A stretch of 64,000 nt of DNA from an uncultured bacterium (GCA_937996235.1 CALKVK010000016.1:62001-126000); one strand, 5' to 3'; numbered from the stretch's first letter, positions 8,818 to 16,999 are shown. The notes: generated by a model not told the origin, from the sequence alone. Numbers and translations are program-made.

Positions 8818-9569
8818 GCGGCGACGTGGTCCTGTCGGCGCGCGGGCTCCGCAAGCGCTGGGGCGACGTCGTCGCGCTCGACGGCGTCGACCTCGACGTC
8901 CGGCGCGGCGAGGTCGTGACGGTCATCGGCCCGTCGGGCGGCGGCAAGTCCACGCTGCTGCGCTGCCTCAACGCGCTCGAGGTGCCGGACGCGGGCGAGG
9001 TGCGGCTCTGCGGCGAGCCGCTGCGCGCGGGCGCGCCGGACGTGGACCGCCTGCGCGCGCGCGCGGCGATGGTCTTCCAGGCGTTCCACCTGTTCCCGCA
9101 CCTCTCGGTGCTCGGGAACGTGACGCTCGCGCCGCAGCTCGTGCTGCGCGAGCCGCGCGCGGACGCCGAGGCGCGCGCACGCGAGCTCCTGGCGCGCGTC
9201 GGACTCGCGGAGCGCGCCGCCGCGCGACCCGACGAGCTCTCCGGCGGACAGCGCCAGCGCGTCGCGATCGCGCGCGCTCTCGCGCTGCGCCCCGACGCGC
9301 TGCTCTTCGACGAGCCGACGAGCGCGCTCGACCCCGAGACCGTCGGCGAGGTGCTCGCCGTGATGCGCGAGATCGCGGGCGACGGGACGACGATGGTCGT
9401 CGTGACGCACGAGCTCGCGTTCGCGGCCGAGGTCTCGACGCGCACGCTGTTCCTCGACCGCGGACGCGTGGTCGTGGACGCGCCGACGCGCGCGCTCTTC
9501 GACGCACCGCAGGAGCCGCGCCTGCGCGCGTTCCTGGCCCGAACTTCTCGCGACGGCTCGCGCACCTGA
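8814..9569 (+). CDS. Amino-acid ABC transporter ATP-binding protein with element-derived C-terminus
   Basis: This 251-residue ATPase of the HisP/GlnQ family starts at the GTG that overlaps the permease stop (GTGA). Walker A is GPSGGGKST at residues 39-47. The signature LSGGQ is at 142-146 and Walker B is LLFDEPTSA, with D166/E167. H-loop VVVTHE follows. The family normally ends shortly after a motif like RLRAFL. Here the last codons (ARTSRDGSRT) run into DNA that matches the inverted terminal repeat of the 241-bp element at 16759-16999, so the tail and the stop codon appear to come from an element insertion. The core is complete and should be functional. Confidence 0.93.
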   Translation: MSGDVVLSARGLRKRWGDVVALDGVDLDVRRGEVVTVIGPSGGGKSTLLRCLNALEVPDAGEVRLCGEPLRAGAPDVDRLRARAAMVFQAFHLFPHLSVLGNVTLAPQLVLREPRADAEARARELLARVGLAERAAARPDELSGGQRQRVAIARALALRPDALLFDEPTSALDPETVGEVLAVMREIAGDGTTMVVVTHELAFAAEVSTRTLFLDRGRVVVDAPTRALFDAPQEPRLRAFLARTSRDGSRT

Positions 9570-9632
9570 GCGGTCCGGAGCGCCGCGTGCTGCGTCGCAC
9601 GGCACTGAGGCGTCGCCGCACCGCGCGCGATA
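9534..9632 (+). repeat. Half-copy of the 241-bp inverted-repeat element
   Basis: From 9534 the sequence follows the right-hand end of the element at 16759-16999 read on the minus strand. It includes the terminal repeat, then a run of almost perfect identity through GGTCCGGAGCGCCGCGTG, with weaker similarity to about 9632. Only one end is present. It covers the last codons and stop of the ABC ATPase and most of the gap before cutA. Confidence 0.7.
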
Positions 9633-9677
9633 CTGCGCGTGCACGGCGCCGCGCGCGCCGACGGAAGGGAGCCGCCG

Positions 9678-9998
9678 ATGTACGTCGTCCTCTGCACCGC
9701 GCCCTCGGAAGCCGCGGAATCCCTGGCTTCCAAGCTCGTCGAGGAGCGCGTCGCCGCGTGCGTGAACGTGCTCCCGGGCGTCATGTCGGTCTACCGCTGG
9801 AAGGGCGCGGTCGAACGCGCAGGCGAGGCGCTGCTCGTCGTGAAGACGAGCGGCGACGCGCTCTCCGCGCTCGTCGCGCGGCTGCGCGCGCTGCATCCGT
9901 ACGAGGTTCCGGAGATCGTCGCGATCGAACCCGCGCACGTCGACGCGGCGTACGCGGCTTGGGTGGACGCCGAGACGAAAAGCGTTGAGAAGCGTTGA
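9678..9998 (+). CDS. cutA: CutA-like divalent-cation tolerance protein
   Basis: At 106 residues it matches the normal CutA length. It begins MYVVLCTAPSEAAESLASKLVEERVAACVNVLPGV and continues YRWKGAVERAGEALLVVKT, both diagnostic for the family, and ends with ALHPYEVPEIVAI. CutA proteins are small ferredoxin-fold trimers found in most organisms; their role in metal tolerance is only partly established. A GTG at 9639 would add 13 residues, but GGAAGGGAG at 9663-9671 is well spaced for the ATG at 9678. It is followed by the histone-like gene. Confidence 0.93.
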   Translation: MYVVLCTAPSEAAESLASKLVEERVAACVNVLPGVMSVYRWKGAVERAGEALLVVKTSGDALSALVARLRALHPYEVPEIVAIEPAHVDAAYAAWVDAETKSVEKR

Positions 9999-10111
9999 AG
10001 ATTCCCCCGACTGCTGTCGAAGTAATGTCGCAACTCGGTCGATGAACTGAGTGGACGTGCGGCACGCTGCTGTGCTGCACAAGTTGCGAGGACCATCAGG
10101 AGGAGATACCG

Positions 10112-10372
10112 ATGGCCGCTAAGAAGGCAGCGAAGAAGGCCGCCAAGAAGCCGGCGAAGAAGGCCGCGAAGAAGTCGGCGAAGAAGGCAGCCAAGAAGGC
10201 GACCGCGCGCAAGTCGACGCGCAAGGCCGCTGCGAAGAAGGCCGCCAAGAAGACGGCCAAGAAGCCGGCCAAGAAGGCCGCGAAGAAGGCTGCGAAGAAG
10301 CCCGCCGCGAAGAAGGCCGCCAAGAAGACGGCAGCCAAGAAGCCGGCGAAGAAGGCCGCCAAGAAGAAGTAG
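10112..10372 (+). CDS. Histone H1-like Lys/Ala-rich DNA-binding protein
   Basis: An 86-residue protein made almost entirely of AAKK / PAKK units (Lys, Ala, a few Pro, Thr, Arg and Ser). It has no hydrophobic core and a very high positive charge. This composition matches bacterial histone-H1-like proteins such as the C-terminal part of Chlamydia HctA/HctB and similar proteins in planctomycetes, which bind DNA non-specifically and help compact the nucleoid. The start has an excellent CAGGAGGAGA site (10097-10106). Two strong hairpins follow the stop. The DNA is itself highly repetitive (GCCAAGAAG-type units), so its length could vary between strains. Confidence 0.85.
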   Translation: MAAKKAAKKAAKKPAKKAAKKSAKKAAKKATARKSTRKAAAKKAAKKTAKKPAKKAAKKAAKKPAAKKAAKKTAAKKPAKKAAKKK

Positions 10373-10380
10373 GGACGCGC

Positions 10381-10398
10381 GCCCGCCGCAAGGCGGGC
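10381..10398 (+). terminator. Hairpin with GCAA tetraloop after histone-like gene
   Basis: A perfect 7-bp stem (GCCCGCC/GGCGGGC) closes a GCAA loop of the stable GNRA type, nine bases after the stop codon. There is no U-tract, as is common at high GC. Confidence 0.6.
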
Positions 10399-10451
10399 GG
10401 CCTCGCTTCGGGCGCGTGCCACGGCACGCGCGAAGATCGATCGATCCTGCG

Positions 10452-10477
10452 GCGGGAGGTCCTTCGGGACCTCCCGC
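10452..10477 (+). terminator. 11-bp hairpin with UUCG tetraloop
   Basis: A perfect 11-bp stem (GCGGGAGGTCC pairs with GGACCTCCCGC) closes a C(UUCG)G tetraloop, one of the most stable RNA loops known. It is followed by CTCGCGCTTTCC. It is likely the main terminator or 3' stabiliser of the histone-like mRNA. Confidence 0.75.
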
Positions 10478-10638
10478 TCGCGCTTTCCGGGCCTGCCCGC
10501 GTCCAGCGCGGGAGCGGGCCGCCCGCCCGCGCCGACGCGCGCACACGGGCCCGGAGCGCTCCCCGGCTTCCGCGCTGCGTGCCGCCGCCGCGCTGCGCCC
10601 TCTCGGCCGCGACCGTGCGCGGCGCAGCCGCGAGCACG

Positions 10639-10644
10639 TAGGAT
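10639..10644 (+). promoter_or_regulatory. TAnnnT -10 box, probable leaderless promoter
   Basis: TAGGAT lies 6 bases before the GTG at 10651 with no Shine-Dalgarno between them. About 270 bases separate this gene from the histone-like gene; apart from the two hairpins nothing else is seen there. Confidence 0.45.
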
Positions 10645-10650
10645 CCGGCC

Positions 10651-12540
10651 GTGACGTCGCCGCGTCCCGTCCTCGCCGCACTCGCTGCGCTCGCCGCGGC
10701 ACTGCCGTGCGCCGCGCACGCCGTCCGCGCGCAGGAGATGCAGGAGGCGGACCTCGCGACGAGCCGCGGCGGTGTCGTCCACGACGCGCCGTACTTCGAG
10801 GAACGCGTGCTCCCGCTGCTCCTGCGCGACTGCTCGGGCTGCCACGACCACGACGACCCGAACAACCAGTCGCAGCACCGCCTGCTCGTGCCGCCGCCCG
10901 GCGAGCGGCCGGACGCGGAGACGGCGCAGGCCGACTACGCCGCCGTCACCAAGCTGCTCGACCGCGACGCGCCCGAGCGCAGCCGCGTGCTGCTGAAGCT
11001 CGCTCCGCTCGCGCAGGGCGGCGTCGACCACGACGGCGGCAAGGCCGACGGCTCGTCGTTCGACACGTCGCTGCTCGACCCCGCCGGTCCGCTCGTGCAG
11101 TGGATCTTCGGCGCGACGGCCGCGCGCGCGGCGCCCGTCGCGGTGCTCGCGCCGTGGCCCGCCGACGTCGCGCGCGGCGCCGAGGTCGCGCTCGACGCGT
11201 CGCTCTCGTTCCGCCCGGGCGGCGGCGACGTCGCGCTCGAGTGGGAGATCGCGGAGGCGCCGCTCGGCGCGACGGCGCGGCTCAGCGCGACGTCCGGACC
11301 GAAGACGTCGCTCGTCCCCGACCGCGACGGGCCGTGGGTCGTGCGCTGCCGGCCGCGGGCGGGCGGCCTCTCGGGCTGGCCCGTGCTCGTGCGCTTCGCC
11401 GCCACGCGCCCGAGCACGGTCCGCGACGACGGCGACGCGCCGGCGCCGACGGCCGCCGTCGACGACGCGACACGCCGCCTCACGCGCGCGCTCTGCTTCG
11501 ACGTCCTCGGTCGCAGCCCGACGTCCGAGGAGCTCGCGCGGCTCGCGGCGCTGCCGCTCGGCAGGCGCGTGGACCGGCTGCTCGACTCCATCGAGTGCTG
11601 GGAGCACTGGTGCGACGAGGAGGCGTTCTACTTCCTGCTCATCGACCGCTTCCGTCCCGTGAGCGACCGCCTGGCGAGCCTTCCCGCGCGGCTCCACGAC
11701 GGCACCGCGGACTTCCGCGGCGCGCACACGGAGTTCGCGCTGTCGGCCGAGTTCAACGCGCGCAACCCCGGCAACGACACCTACGTCACGGTGGTCCTCG
11801 AGCAGTTCCTCGGACTCGAGGTGCAGCGCGAGCCGCGGCTCCTCGGCGCGGCGAAGAAGATGTACGACGGCCAGCAGGCGCGCATCTTCGGCACGCTCGG
11901 CGGCAACCAGAGCGACGTGGTGCGCATCTGTCTCGCGCAGCCGGGCTACGTGGACGTGTTCTGCCGCCGCATGGAGCAGCGCTACCTCGGCGCGCCGCTC
12001 CCCGACGACGAGCACGCCGCCGCGGTGGCGCGCATCGCCCTCGACCCGACGGAGCTGCGGCCGCTGCTCCGCTCGTGGCTGACCTCGCCGCGCTACGCGG
12101 CGGAGGGCCGCGCGGCGCGCGCGAAGGACGACCACCAGTTCATCCGCGGGCTCTTCGTGGACCTGCTGGGCCGCCCGCCGTCGCTGCAGGAGTTCCGCAA
12201 CATGCGCAACGCGCTCCAGGCGCTCGCCGACCCGGCGCCGCTGCGCGGAGTCCTCGCGAAGGTGATGCTCGACAGCGGCGCAGCCCTGCCGCCCCGCGGC
12301 GCGGCGCGTGCGCGCGGCGGCCCCGGACGCGAGCGCGGCTCGACGTCCGACGGCGACGGAGCCGGCGCGACGTCGCCGGTCTCGGCCGAGGAGGTCACCG
12401 ACCTCTTCCAGCGGCTCCTCGGCCGCGACCCCACGGCCGCGGAGCTCGCGACGTTCCTCGAGGTGCTCGCCGAGCCGGGCGCGACCTGGCGCACCGCCGC
12501 GTTCGCCCTCCTGACGAGCCCGCACTATCAGTACTACTGA
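10651..12540 (+). CDS. Secreted planctomycete DUF1549-like protein with CxxCH motif
   Basis: This 629-residue protein has a signal peptide (cleavage near AAHAVRAQ). A single c-type heme motif CSGCH (residues 61-65) sits in the context FEERVLPLLLRDCSGCHDH, typical of the planctomycete cytochrome C (PSCyt) domain. About residues 160-260 look like an Ig/PKD-like beta domain. The rest carries three copies of a motif of the form LGRxPtxxEl (DVLGRSPTSEEL, DLLGRPPSLQEF, RLLGRDPTAAEL), as in the DUF1549/DUF1553 group. It ends SPHYQYY. Such proteins are numerous in planctomycetes and exported, but their biochemical role is unknown. It usually pairs with a DUF1501 protein; none is adjacent here, although a related phosphatase-fold protein lies at 50086. 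Confidence 0.8.
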   Translation: MTSPRPVLAALAALAAALPCAAHAVRAQEMQEADLATSRGGVVHDAPYFEERVLPLLLRDCSGCHDHDDPNNQSQHRLLVPPPGERPDAETAQADYAAVTKLLDRDAPERSRVLLKLAPLAQGGVDHDGGKADGSSFDTSLLDPAGPLVQWIFGATAARAAPVAVLAPWPADVARGAEVALDASLSFRPGGGDVALEWEIAEAPLGATARLSATSGPKTSLVPDRDGPWVVRCRPRAGGLSGWPVLVRFAATRPSTVRDDGDAPAPTAAVDDATRRLTRALCFDVLGRSPTSEELARLAALPLGRRVDRLLDSIECWEHWCDEEAFYFLLIDRFRPVSDRLASLPARLHDGTADFRGAHTEFALSAEFNARNPGNDTYVTVVLEQFLGLEVQREPRLLGAAKKMYDGQQARIFGTLGGNQSDVVRICLAQPGYVDVFCRRMEQRYLGAPLPDDEHAAAVARIALDPTELRPLLRSWLTSPRYAAEGRAARAKDDHQFIRGLFVDLLGRPPSLQEFRNMRNALQALADPAPLRGVLAKVMLDSGAALPPRGAARARGGPGRERGSTSDGDGAGATSPVSAEEVTDLFQRLLGRDPTAAELATFLEVLAEPGATWRTAAFALLTSPHYQYY

Positions 12541-12571
12541 ACGCGCGCGTGCCCCGCGGGGCCGCGGCCCG

Positions 12572-12577
12572 TATCGT
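12572..12577 (+). promoter_or_regulatory. TAnnnT -10 box, probable leaderless promoter
   Basis: TATCGT lies 6 bases before the GTG at 12584, in the 43-base gap after the preceding stop. There is no Shine-Dalgarno. Confidence 0.4.
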
Positions 12578-12583
12578 CTCGGC

Positions 12584-13189
12584 GTGCGCTGCCACCGCGT
12601 CCGGTCCGTCCTCGTCGCGTTCGCGCTCGCCACCGTCGTGTGCGGCGCGGACGCGTTCGCGGGTCGGCGCGCGACGGCGACGAGCGCCGCGTTCGAGCCG
12701 CTCGTCCGCACCTACCTCGATCCGGCGCAGGTGCACCTCGGCACCGAGACGGGTCGCGACGCGCACCGCCGCTCGCTCGCCCTCGCGCGCGCGATCCGAC
12801 TCGCGCGGCGGCCCTCCGCGACGCTCGGGAGCGACGTCCGTCGCGCGGTGCGGATCGTCGGACTGCTCGAGGACGAGCTGGGTCCCGCACTCGATCGCGT
12901 GCCGCCCGGAGCGCCGGCCACACTGCGCCGCGGACTCGCCGAGCTGGCCTCGCGACTCGCGGCGACGGCGCGTGCGCAGGTCCAGGCGCTCGACGTGCGC
13001 GCGGTGCGCATCGAGTCGGCGGACGCGCGGCGGCGCGTGCGGCACACCGTCGCGTGCGCCGCAGCGGCCCTCGACGCCGCGGCGCTGGCCGTGGACGCCA
13101 CGAACGCGCGGCTCGCGCTCGAGGGCGTCGTCGCGAGCGGTCGCGTCAGCGCGCGCGCCGAGCGGCGCCTCGACGCCGCGTCGCGCTGA
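12584..13189 (+). CDS. Hypothetical secreted helical protein
   Basis: A 201-residue protein with a signal peptide (hydrophobic VLVAFALATVVCGADAFA, cleavage about residue 26). The mature part is almost entirely predicted helix, rich in Ala, Arg and Leu, without recognisable motifs. It contains one Cys in the mature chain. It is convergent with the next gene, with only nine bases between the stops. I do not recognise the family; a coiled-coil or helical-bundle periplasmic protein is plausible. Confidence 0.6.
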   Translation: MRCHRVRSVLVAFALATVVCGADAFAGRRATATSAAFEPLVRTYLDPAQVHLGTETGRDAHRRSLALARAIRLARRPSATLGSDVRRAVRIVGLLEDELGPALDRVPPGAPATLRRGLAELASRLAATARAQVQALDVRAVRIESADARRRVRHTVACAAAALDAAALAVDATNARLALEGVVASGRVSARAERRLDAASR

Positions 13190-13198
13190 GCCCGCCGC

Positions 13199-14572
13199 TC
13201 ACAGGATCGACGCGTACGTGGCGCGGAGCTGCTCCTCGAGTCCGGCGACGTCGCGCCACACGGCGTGCTCGGGGCCGAGTGCGCGGCCCACCTCCCACAC
13301 CAGCCACGCCGCGTCGGGCTGCGACATGTCGTAGAGCACGTCGCCGAGGTCCTTGTAGCCCGCGACGAGCGCGGGCCGCCGGCGGAGCGCCTCCGTCAGA
13401 GCCGGCACGGCCGCGTCGTGGCGGCCGAGGCGGCGCAGGGCGGCGGCGCGGAAGACGTCGAGGATCGCCGGGTGCGTGAACTCGGAGCGGTCGAGCGCAT
13501 CGAGCTCGGCGAGACCGCGCTCGGGCTCCTGGTTCGCGCGCTGGATGGTCGCCATGAGTGCGAGCAGACGCTCGCGCGCGCCGCTCGTGCCGAGCAGCGT
13601 GCGCACGTCCGAGGACACGTCGTGCCCGTCGGTCATGCTGCGCTCGAACTGCAGGAGCAGCGCGTCGGCCGCGCGCCCCTCGCGCCGCCGCGTCAGCGCC
13701 AGCTCGTCCAGCTCCGCGGCCACGGCCGCAGGGTCCGGGCGCTCCGCCGCGTGCAGCACGCCCGCCGCGAGCTGCTCGACGGGCCCCTTCGCGAACTCGC
13801 GCTCGAGGTCGTCGCCCGCGTCCGGCGCGGCGGCGTCGCGCGCGAACGCGACCAGACGGAGCGTCGCCGTGTCACGCTCGCCGAGATCGAACCAGCGCGC
13901 CGTCAGCGCGGCGGGCGCGGCGCCCTGGTCCACGATCTGCGCCCGCACCTCCGGGTGCAGGTGGCACCAGCGCTGCAGCGCGCGGTCCAGCGCCGCGCGC
14001 TGCGCGGGGTCGAGGAGATGCTCCGCGGACGTACAGCGCGCGACCTCCTCGCCCTCGATGCTCCACGCCACCTCGGCGTCCCGCTCGACGCGCGTGACCG
14101 TCGCGGCGTCGCCCACGCTCGGCCAGCCGTACGCGATCGAGCGCTCCGACGGCACGAGCGCGCGGTCGGAGATGCCGGCCTCCTGCAGCACGGCGCTCAT
14201 CCGCTCGCGCTCGGCGAGCGCCATCTCGAGCTCCGCGACGCGCGCGACGAGCGGTGTCGGGCGACGGCGGCGCGTCCGCGGATCGACGACGACCTCGCGC
14301 CCGCCCGCGAAGTCGAGGACGGTGCGCCGCCCGTCCGTCTCGAGCTGAACCGTGCGCGGGCCGAGCGTCAGCACCCAGCGCGACTCGCTGCGCGGCACGA
14401 GCGGCTCCTTGCGCTGCACCTCCGCGCGCGTCACCGCGCGCTCGACGACGACCTCGTACTCGAGGCGCACGAACGGCGTCGTCTGCGGCTCCTCCTCGGC
14501 GCGCGCGGTGGATGCGGCGACGAGCGCGGCGACGAGCGCGACGGAGGCGGCGAGGGAGGCACGGCGCGGCAT
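13199..14572 (-). CDS. Secreted protein with C-terminal TPR-like repeats
   Basis: This 457-residue protein starts at the ATG at 14572, preceded by a CCGGAG site; a longer frame reaches further upstream but lacks a signal peptide. Residues 1-25 are a signal peptide ending ASTARA. The first half is beta-rich with DGRRTVLDFAGGREVVVDPRTRR, and the second half has TPR-like helical pairs, for example AALRRLGRHDAAVPALTEALRRRPALVAGYKDLGDVLYD. It is probably periplasmic, with a scaffold role. The family is not recognised beyond the TPR region. It is divergent from nothing close: the next gene upstream is in the same direction 105 bases away. Confidence 0.65.
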   Translation of the reverse strand: MPRRASLAASVALVAALVAASTARAEEEPQTTPFVRLEYEVVVERAVTRAEVQRKEPLVPRSESRWVLTLGPRTVQLETDGRRTVLDFAGGREVVVDPRTRRRRPTPLVARVAELEMALAERERMSAVLQEAGISDRALVPSERSIAYGWPSVGDAATVTRVERDAEVAWSIEGEEVARCTSAEHLLDPAQRAALDRALQRWCHLHPEVRAQIVDQGAAPAALTARWFDLGERDTATLRLVAFARDAAAPDAGDDLEREFAKGPVEQLAAGVLHAAERPDPAAVAAELDELALTRRREGRAADALLLQFERSMTDGHDVSSDVRTLLGTSGARERLLALMATIQRANQEPERGLAELDALDRSEFTHPAILDVFRAAALRRLGRHDAAVPALTEALRRRPALVAGYKDLGDVLYDMSQPDAAWLVWEVGRALGPEHAVWRDVAGLEEQLRATYASIL

Positions 14573-14677
14573 CGGATCTCCGGAGCGTGGGAGCGGCACC
14601 CCATCGTACGCGCGCCCAGCGCGTTCTACGTGTGAGGTGCCGCGCCTGCGCAACACGCCGCGGCCGCTCGGTCCGCG

Positions 14678-15640
14678 CTACTGCGTCGGGAGTCCCGTCA
14701 GGGTGAACGACCCGTTCGTGACGACGGCGACCGGGTTCTCGGGGAGCGAGAACGTACCGGAGATCGTGCCGGCCGACGCGTCGTAGGACTGGATGTCGAC
14801 GGTGCCGGCGGCCGACACCGCGCCGGACCCGCCCGCAGGCACGTGGTACACCGTCGCCGACGCGCAGTTGCCGCCGAAGCAGCCGATCGTGACGGAGAAC
14901 TCGGCGACCGCCGGGTCCTTGATGGCGAGGACGACCTCGATGTCCTCCGAGCAGACGTAGAGGTGGAGCGCGAGTCGCGGGCTCGGCTCGCCGAACGCGT
15001 CGTCGAGCACCAGCTCGACCTTGTCCACCGACTTCGTGACGCCGTCGAAGTCGAACTGCGCCCCCTCGACGAGACCGAGCCGGCGCGCCGTCGCCGGGCA
15101 GCGACCGTTCCCGTTCCCGCCGCCGCCCGTGCCGACCTTCTGCACGAGCTTCCCGGCCTTCGTCGCGCTCGACTCGGCCTTGCCGAGGAACTTGAAGCGC
15201 TTCGTGATGTCGGTCTGGTCGGACGCCGTCGCGAGCGCGGCGCGCGCCTTGTCGAGCGTCTTCTGCACCGCGGCGGGCTTCACCTTCAGCTTGGCGTCGA
15301 GCTGCCCCTGCACCTCGTCGATGTGCGCCTGCACGTCGCCGCGCAGCCCCATCGCCGTCCCGGCGAGGAACTCGGCGAGCTGGGAGTCGCCCGGGAGCTT
15401 CTTCGTCGCCGTCTTGCCGACGAACCCGCTGAGCGCGATCTCCTTCTGGAGCGACGTCGAGCCCTTGTCGAGCTTCTTGTCGATGTTCTCGTACGCCTTC
15501 AGCTCCTTGCCGGTCGCGGTCTCGATCTGCGTGTGGACGTGGTCCGCGACCAGGTCCAGGTAGGTCGTCGCGCGCATCGCCAGGGCGTACGTCGCAAGGC
15601 CCAGGATCGCGACGGTCGTGAGCAGGGTCGTCGGGCGCAT
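14678..15640 (-). CDS. Hypothetical secreted protein
   Basis: A 320-residue exported protein. The signal peptide is MRPTTLLTTVAILGLATYALA and the start has a clear GGAGGACGAG site. Residues 22-165 are Lys/Ala/Leu-rich helices with coiled-coil character (KELKAYENIDKKLDKGSTSLQKEIALSG). A Gly/Asn linker (GTGGGGNGNG) follows, then a beta-rich C-terminal domain of about 140 residues with four Cys, ending in SGTFSLPENPVAVVTNGSFTLTGLP. The C-terminal region resembles the calycin or beta-sandwich domains seen at the ends of planctomycete surface proteins, but no named family is recognised. Confidence 0.65.
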   Translation of the reverse strand: MRPTTLLTTVAILGLATYALAMRATTYLDLVADHVHTQIETATGKELKAYENIDKKLDKGSTSLQKEIALSGFVGKTATKKLPGDSQLAEFLAGTAMGLRGDVQAHIDEVQGQLDAKLKVKPAAVQKTLDKARAALATASDQTDITKRFKFLGKAESSATKAGKLVQKVGTGGGGNGNGRCPATARRLGLVEGAQFDFDGVTKSVDKVELVLDDAFGEPSPRLALHLYVCSEDIEVVLAIKDPAVAEFSVTIGCFGGNCASATVYHVPAGGSGAVSAAGTVDIQSYDASAGTISGTFSLPENPVAVVTNGSFTLTGLPTQ

Positions 15641-15727
15641 CTCGTCCTCCAGCGCTGCGAGCGGCCCACCCTACGGATCCCGGGAGCGAGCGCAACCCAC
15701 GGCGGAAAGAAGGTTGCGGCCGTCCCG

Positions 15728-15733
15728 TACCCT
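15728..15733 (+). promoter_or_regulatory. Candidate -10 box with short leader
   Basis: TACCCT lies 19 bases before the ATG at 15753 and is followed by GGGAGGAG (15742-15749), giving a short leader with a proper ribosome binding site. Confidence 0.35.
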
Positions 15734-15752
15734 CCGTGACCGGGAGGAGCAG

Positions 15753-16727
15753 ATGGCCGACGCGACGCTCGACCTCGACGAACTCGGCGCGGCGCTCGCG
15801 CGCACTCCGGCGGCGCTCCACGCGCTCCTCGACGGTCTCGCCGCCGAACGCGCGCACGCGCGCCCTGCGCCCGGTACGTGGAGCGTCTTCGACGTCGTCG
15901 GCCATCTGACCTGGGGCGAGCTCGACGACTGGCTGCCGCGCGCGCGGCACCTCCTCGAACACGGCCGCGAGCGCCCCTTCGCGCCGTTCGATCGCGAGGC
16001 GATGTTCGCGCGCGACGCGGGCAAGACGCTGCCGCAGGTGCTCGACGAGTTCGCCGCAGCGCGCGCCGTGAGCCTCGCGGAGCTCACGGCGCTCCGGCTC
16101 GACGCGCGCGCGCTCGCGCGGCAGGGCGAGCATCCGGCGCTCGGCACGGTGACCCTCGCGAACCTGCTCGCGACGTGGCTCGTGCACGACCACGCGCACC
16201 TCGCGCAGATCGCGCGCGCCCTCGCCGCGCCGCACGCGGACGCCGTGGGTCCGTGGCGGGCGTACCTGCCGGTGCTGCCGCGTCCGCTCGAGGTGCGCTT
16301 CGCGACGCGCATCGCAGCGCCGCGCGCCGCCGTGTGGGCCGCGCTCACGACTCCCGCAGGTCTCGACGCGTGGTTCACGCAGGGCGCGGCGGTCGATCTG
16401 CGCGCGGGGGGCAGCATCACGTTCCGCTGGCCGCCGGGCGCCGGGGTCGTCGAGAGCGGCGGCCCGGTCGACGAGGTCGTGCCGCCGGAACGTCTGGTGT
16501 TCCGCTGGGACGCCGTCCACGGGCGGCCCGAGCTGCTCACGACCGTCGTGCTCACGCTCGAGACGCTCGCGGACGGCGCGACGCGCGTCGCGGTGCACGA
16601 GACGGGCTTCCCGCCGACGGACGAAGGCCGCCGCTCGCAGCTCTCCAACGCGACGGGCTGGGGCGAGGCGCTCACGCTCCTGCGTTCGCAGCTCGAGTCG
16701 GCGCCGCTGCGCTGGACGGCGGTGTGA
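15753..16727 (+). CDS. DinB-like / SRPBCC (AHSA1) fusion protein
   Basis: A 324-residue cytoplasmic protein joining two domains. Residues 1-165 are a DinB/YfiT-like four-helix bundle with the expected three histidines: FDVVGHLTWGELDDW (first His) and TWLVHDHAHLAQIARA (the other two), a typical metal site. Residues about 175-324 are an activator-of-Hsp90-ATPase-like SRPBCC domain, recognised by AAPRAAVWAALTTPAGLDAWFTQGA and the strand GGSITFRWPPG. The start has a strong GGGAGGAG site six bases away. Fusions of these folds are usually of unknown function; DinB-type proteins include thiol-dependent metalloenzymes and SRPBCC domains bind hydrophobic ligands, so a small-molecule-modifying role is possible. 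Confidence 0.8.
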   Translation: MADATLDLDELGAALARTPAALHALLDGLAAERAHARPAPGTWSVFDVVGHLTWGELDDWLPRARHLLEHGRERPFAPFDREAMFARDAGKTLPQVLDEFAAARAVSLAELTALRLDARALARQGEHPALGTVTLANLLATWLVHDHAHLAQIARALAAPHADAVGPWRAYLPVLPRPLEVRFATRIAAPRAAVWAALTTPAGLDAWFTQGAAVDLRAGGSITFRWPPGAGVVESGGPVDEVVPPERLVFRWDAVHGRPELLTTVVLTLETLADGATRVAVHETGFPPTDEGRRSQLSNATGWGEALTLLRSQLESAPLRWTAV

Positions 16728-16758
16728 CGTCGGTCGATGCGCCGACGCGCGGACGGCT

Positions 16759-16999
16759 CTAGCCCGACCGTCTCACGAGGCTCGCGCACGTCGTGACGAG
16801 CACCGCGGTGCGACCCACGTTCCGAACGGATGCGGCGTACACGGTACGCACCGCCGGCGGCGTCCTGGGTGAGGACGGAGTGTCGCGGGCAAGGCGCCGA
16901 GGCGATCGCGACGCCGTGGCGTCGCAGAGCCGAGGCAACGCAGCACGCGGCGCTCCGGACCGCCCAGGTGCGTGAGTCGTCGTGAGAAGGTCGGGCTAG
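16759..16999. mobile_element. 241-bp non-coding element with ~31-bp terminal inverted repeats (MITE-like)
   Basis: The ends are CTAGCCCGACCGTCTCACGA at 16759 and the inverse, ending in GGTCGGGCTAG at 16999. About 27 of 31 positions match, with one single-base gap. The inside has smaller hairpins, including the perfect palindrome GCGACGCC/GGCGTCGC (16908-16925) and GCGTAC/GTACGC. It holds no open gene. A half-copy of its right end lies at 9534-9632. The 359-base gap between 16727 and 17087 otherwise holds only the leader of hsp20. No transposase is nearby, so this is inferred to be a non-autonomous element. Confidence 0.7.

Noticed and set aside
10112..10372. Repetitive AAGAAG-type DNA as a non-coding repeat
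   Set aside because: It starts with a strong ribosome site and encodes a continuous H1-like protein with a stop followed by terminators.
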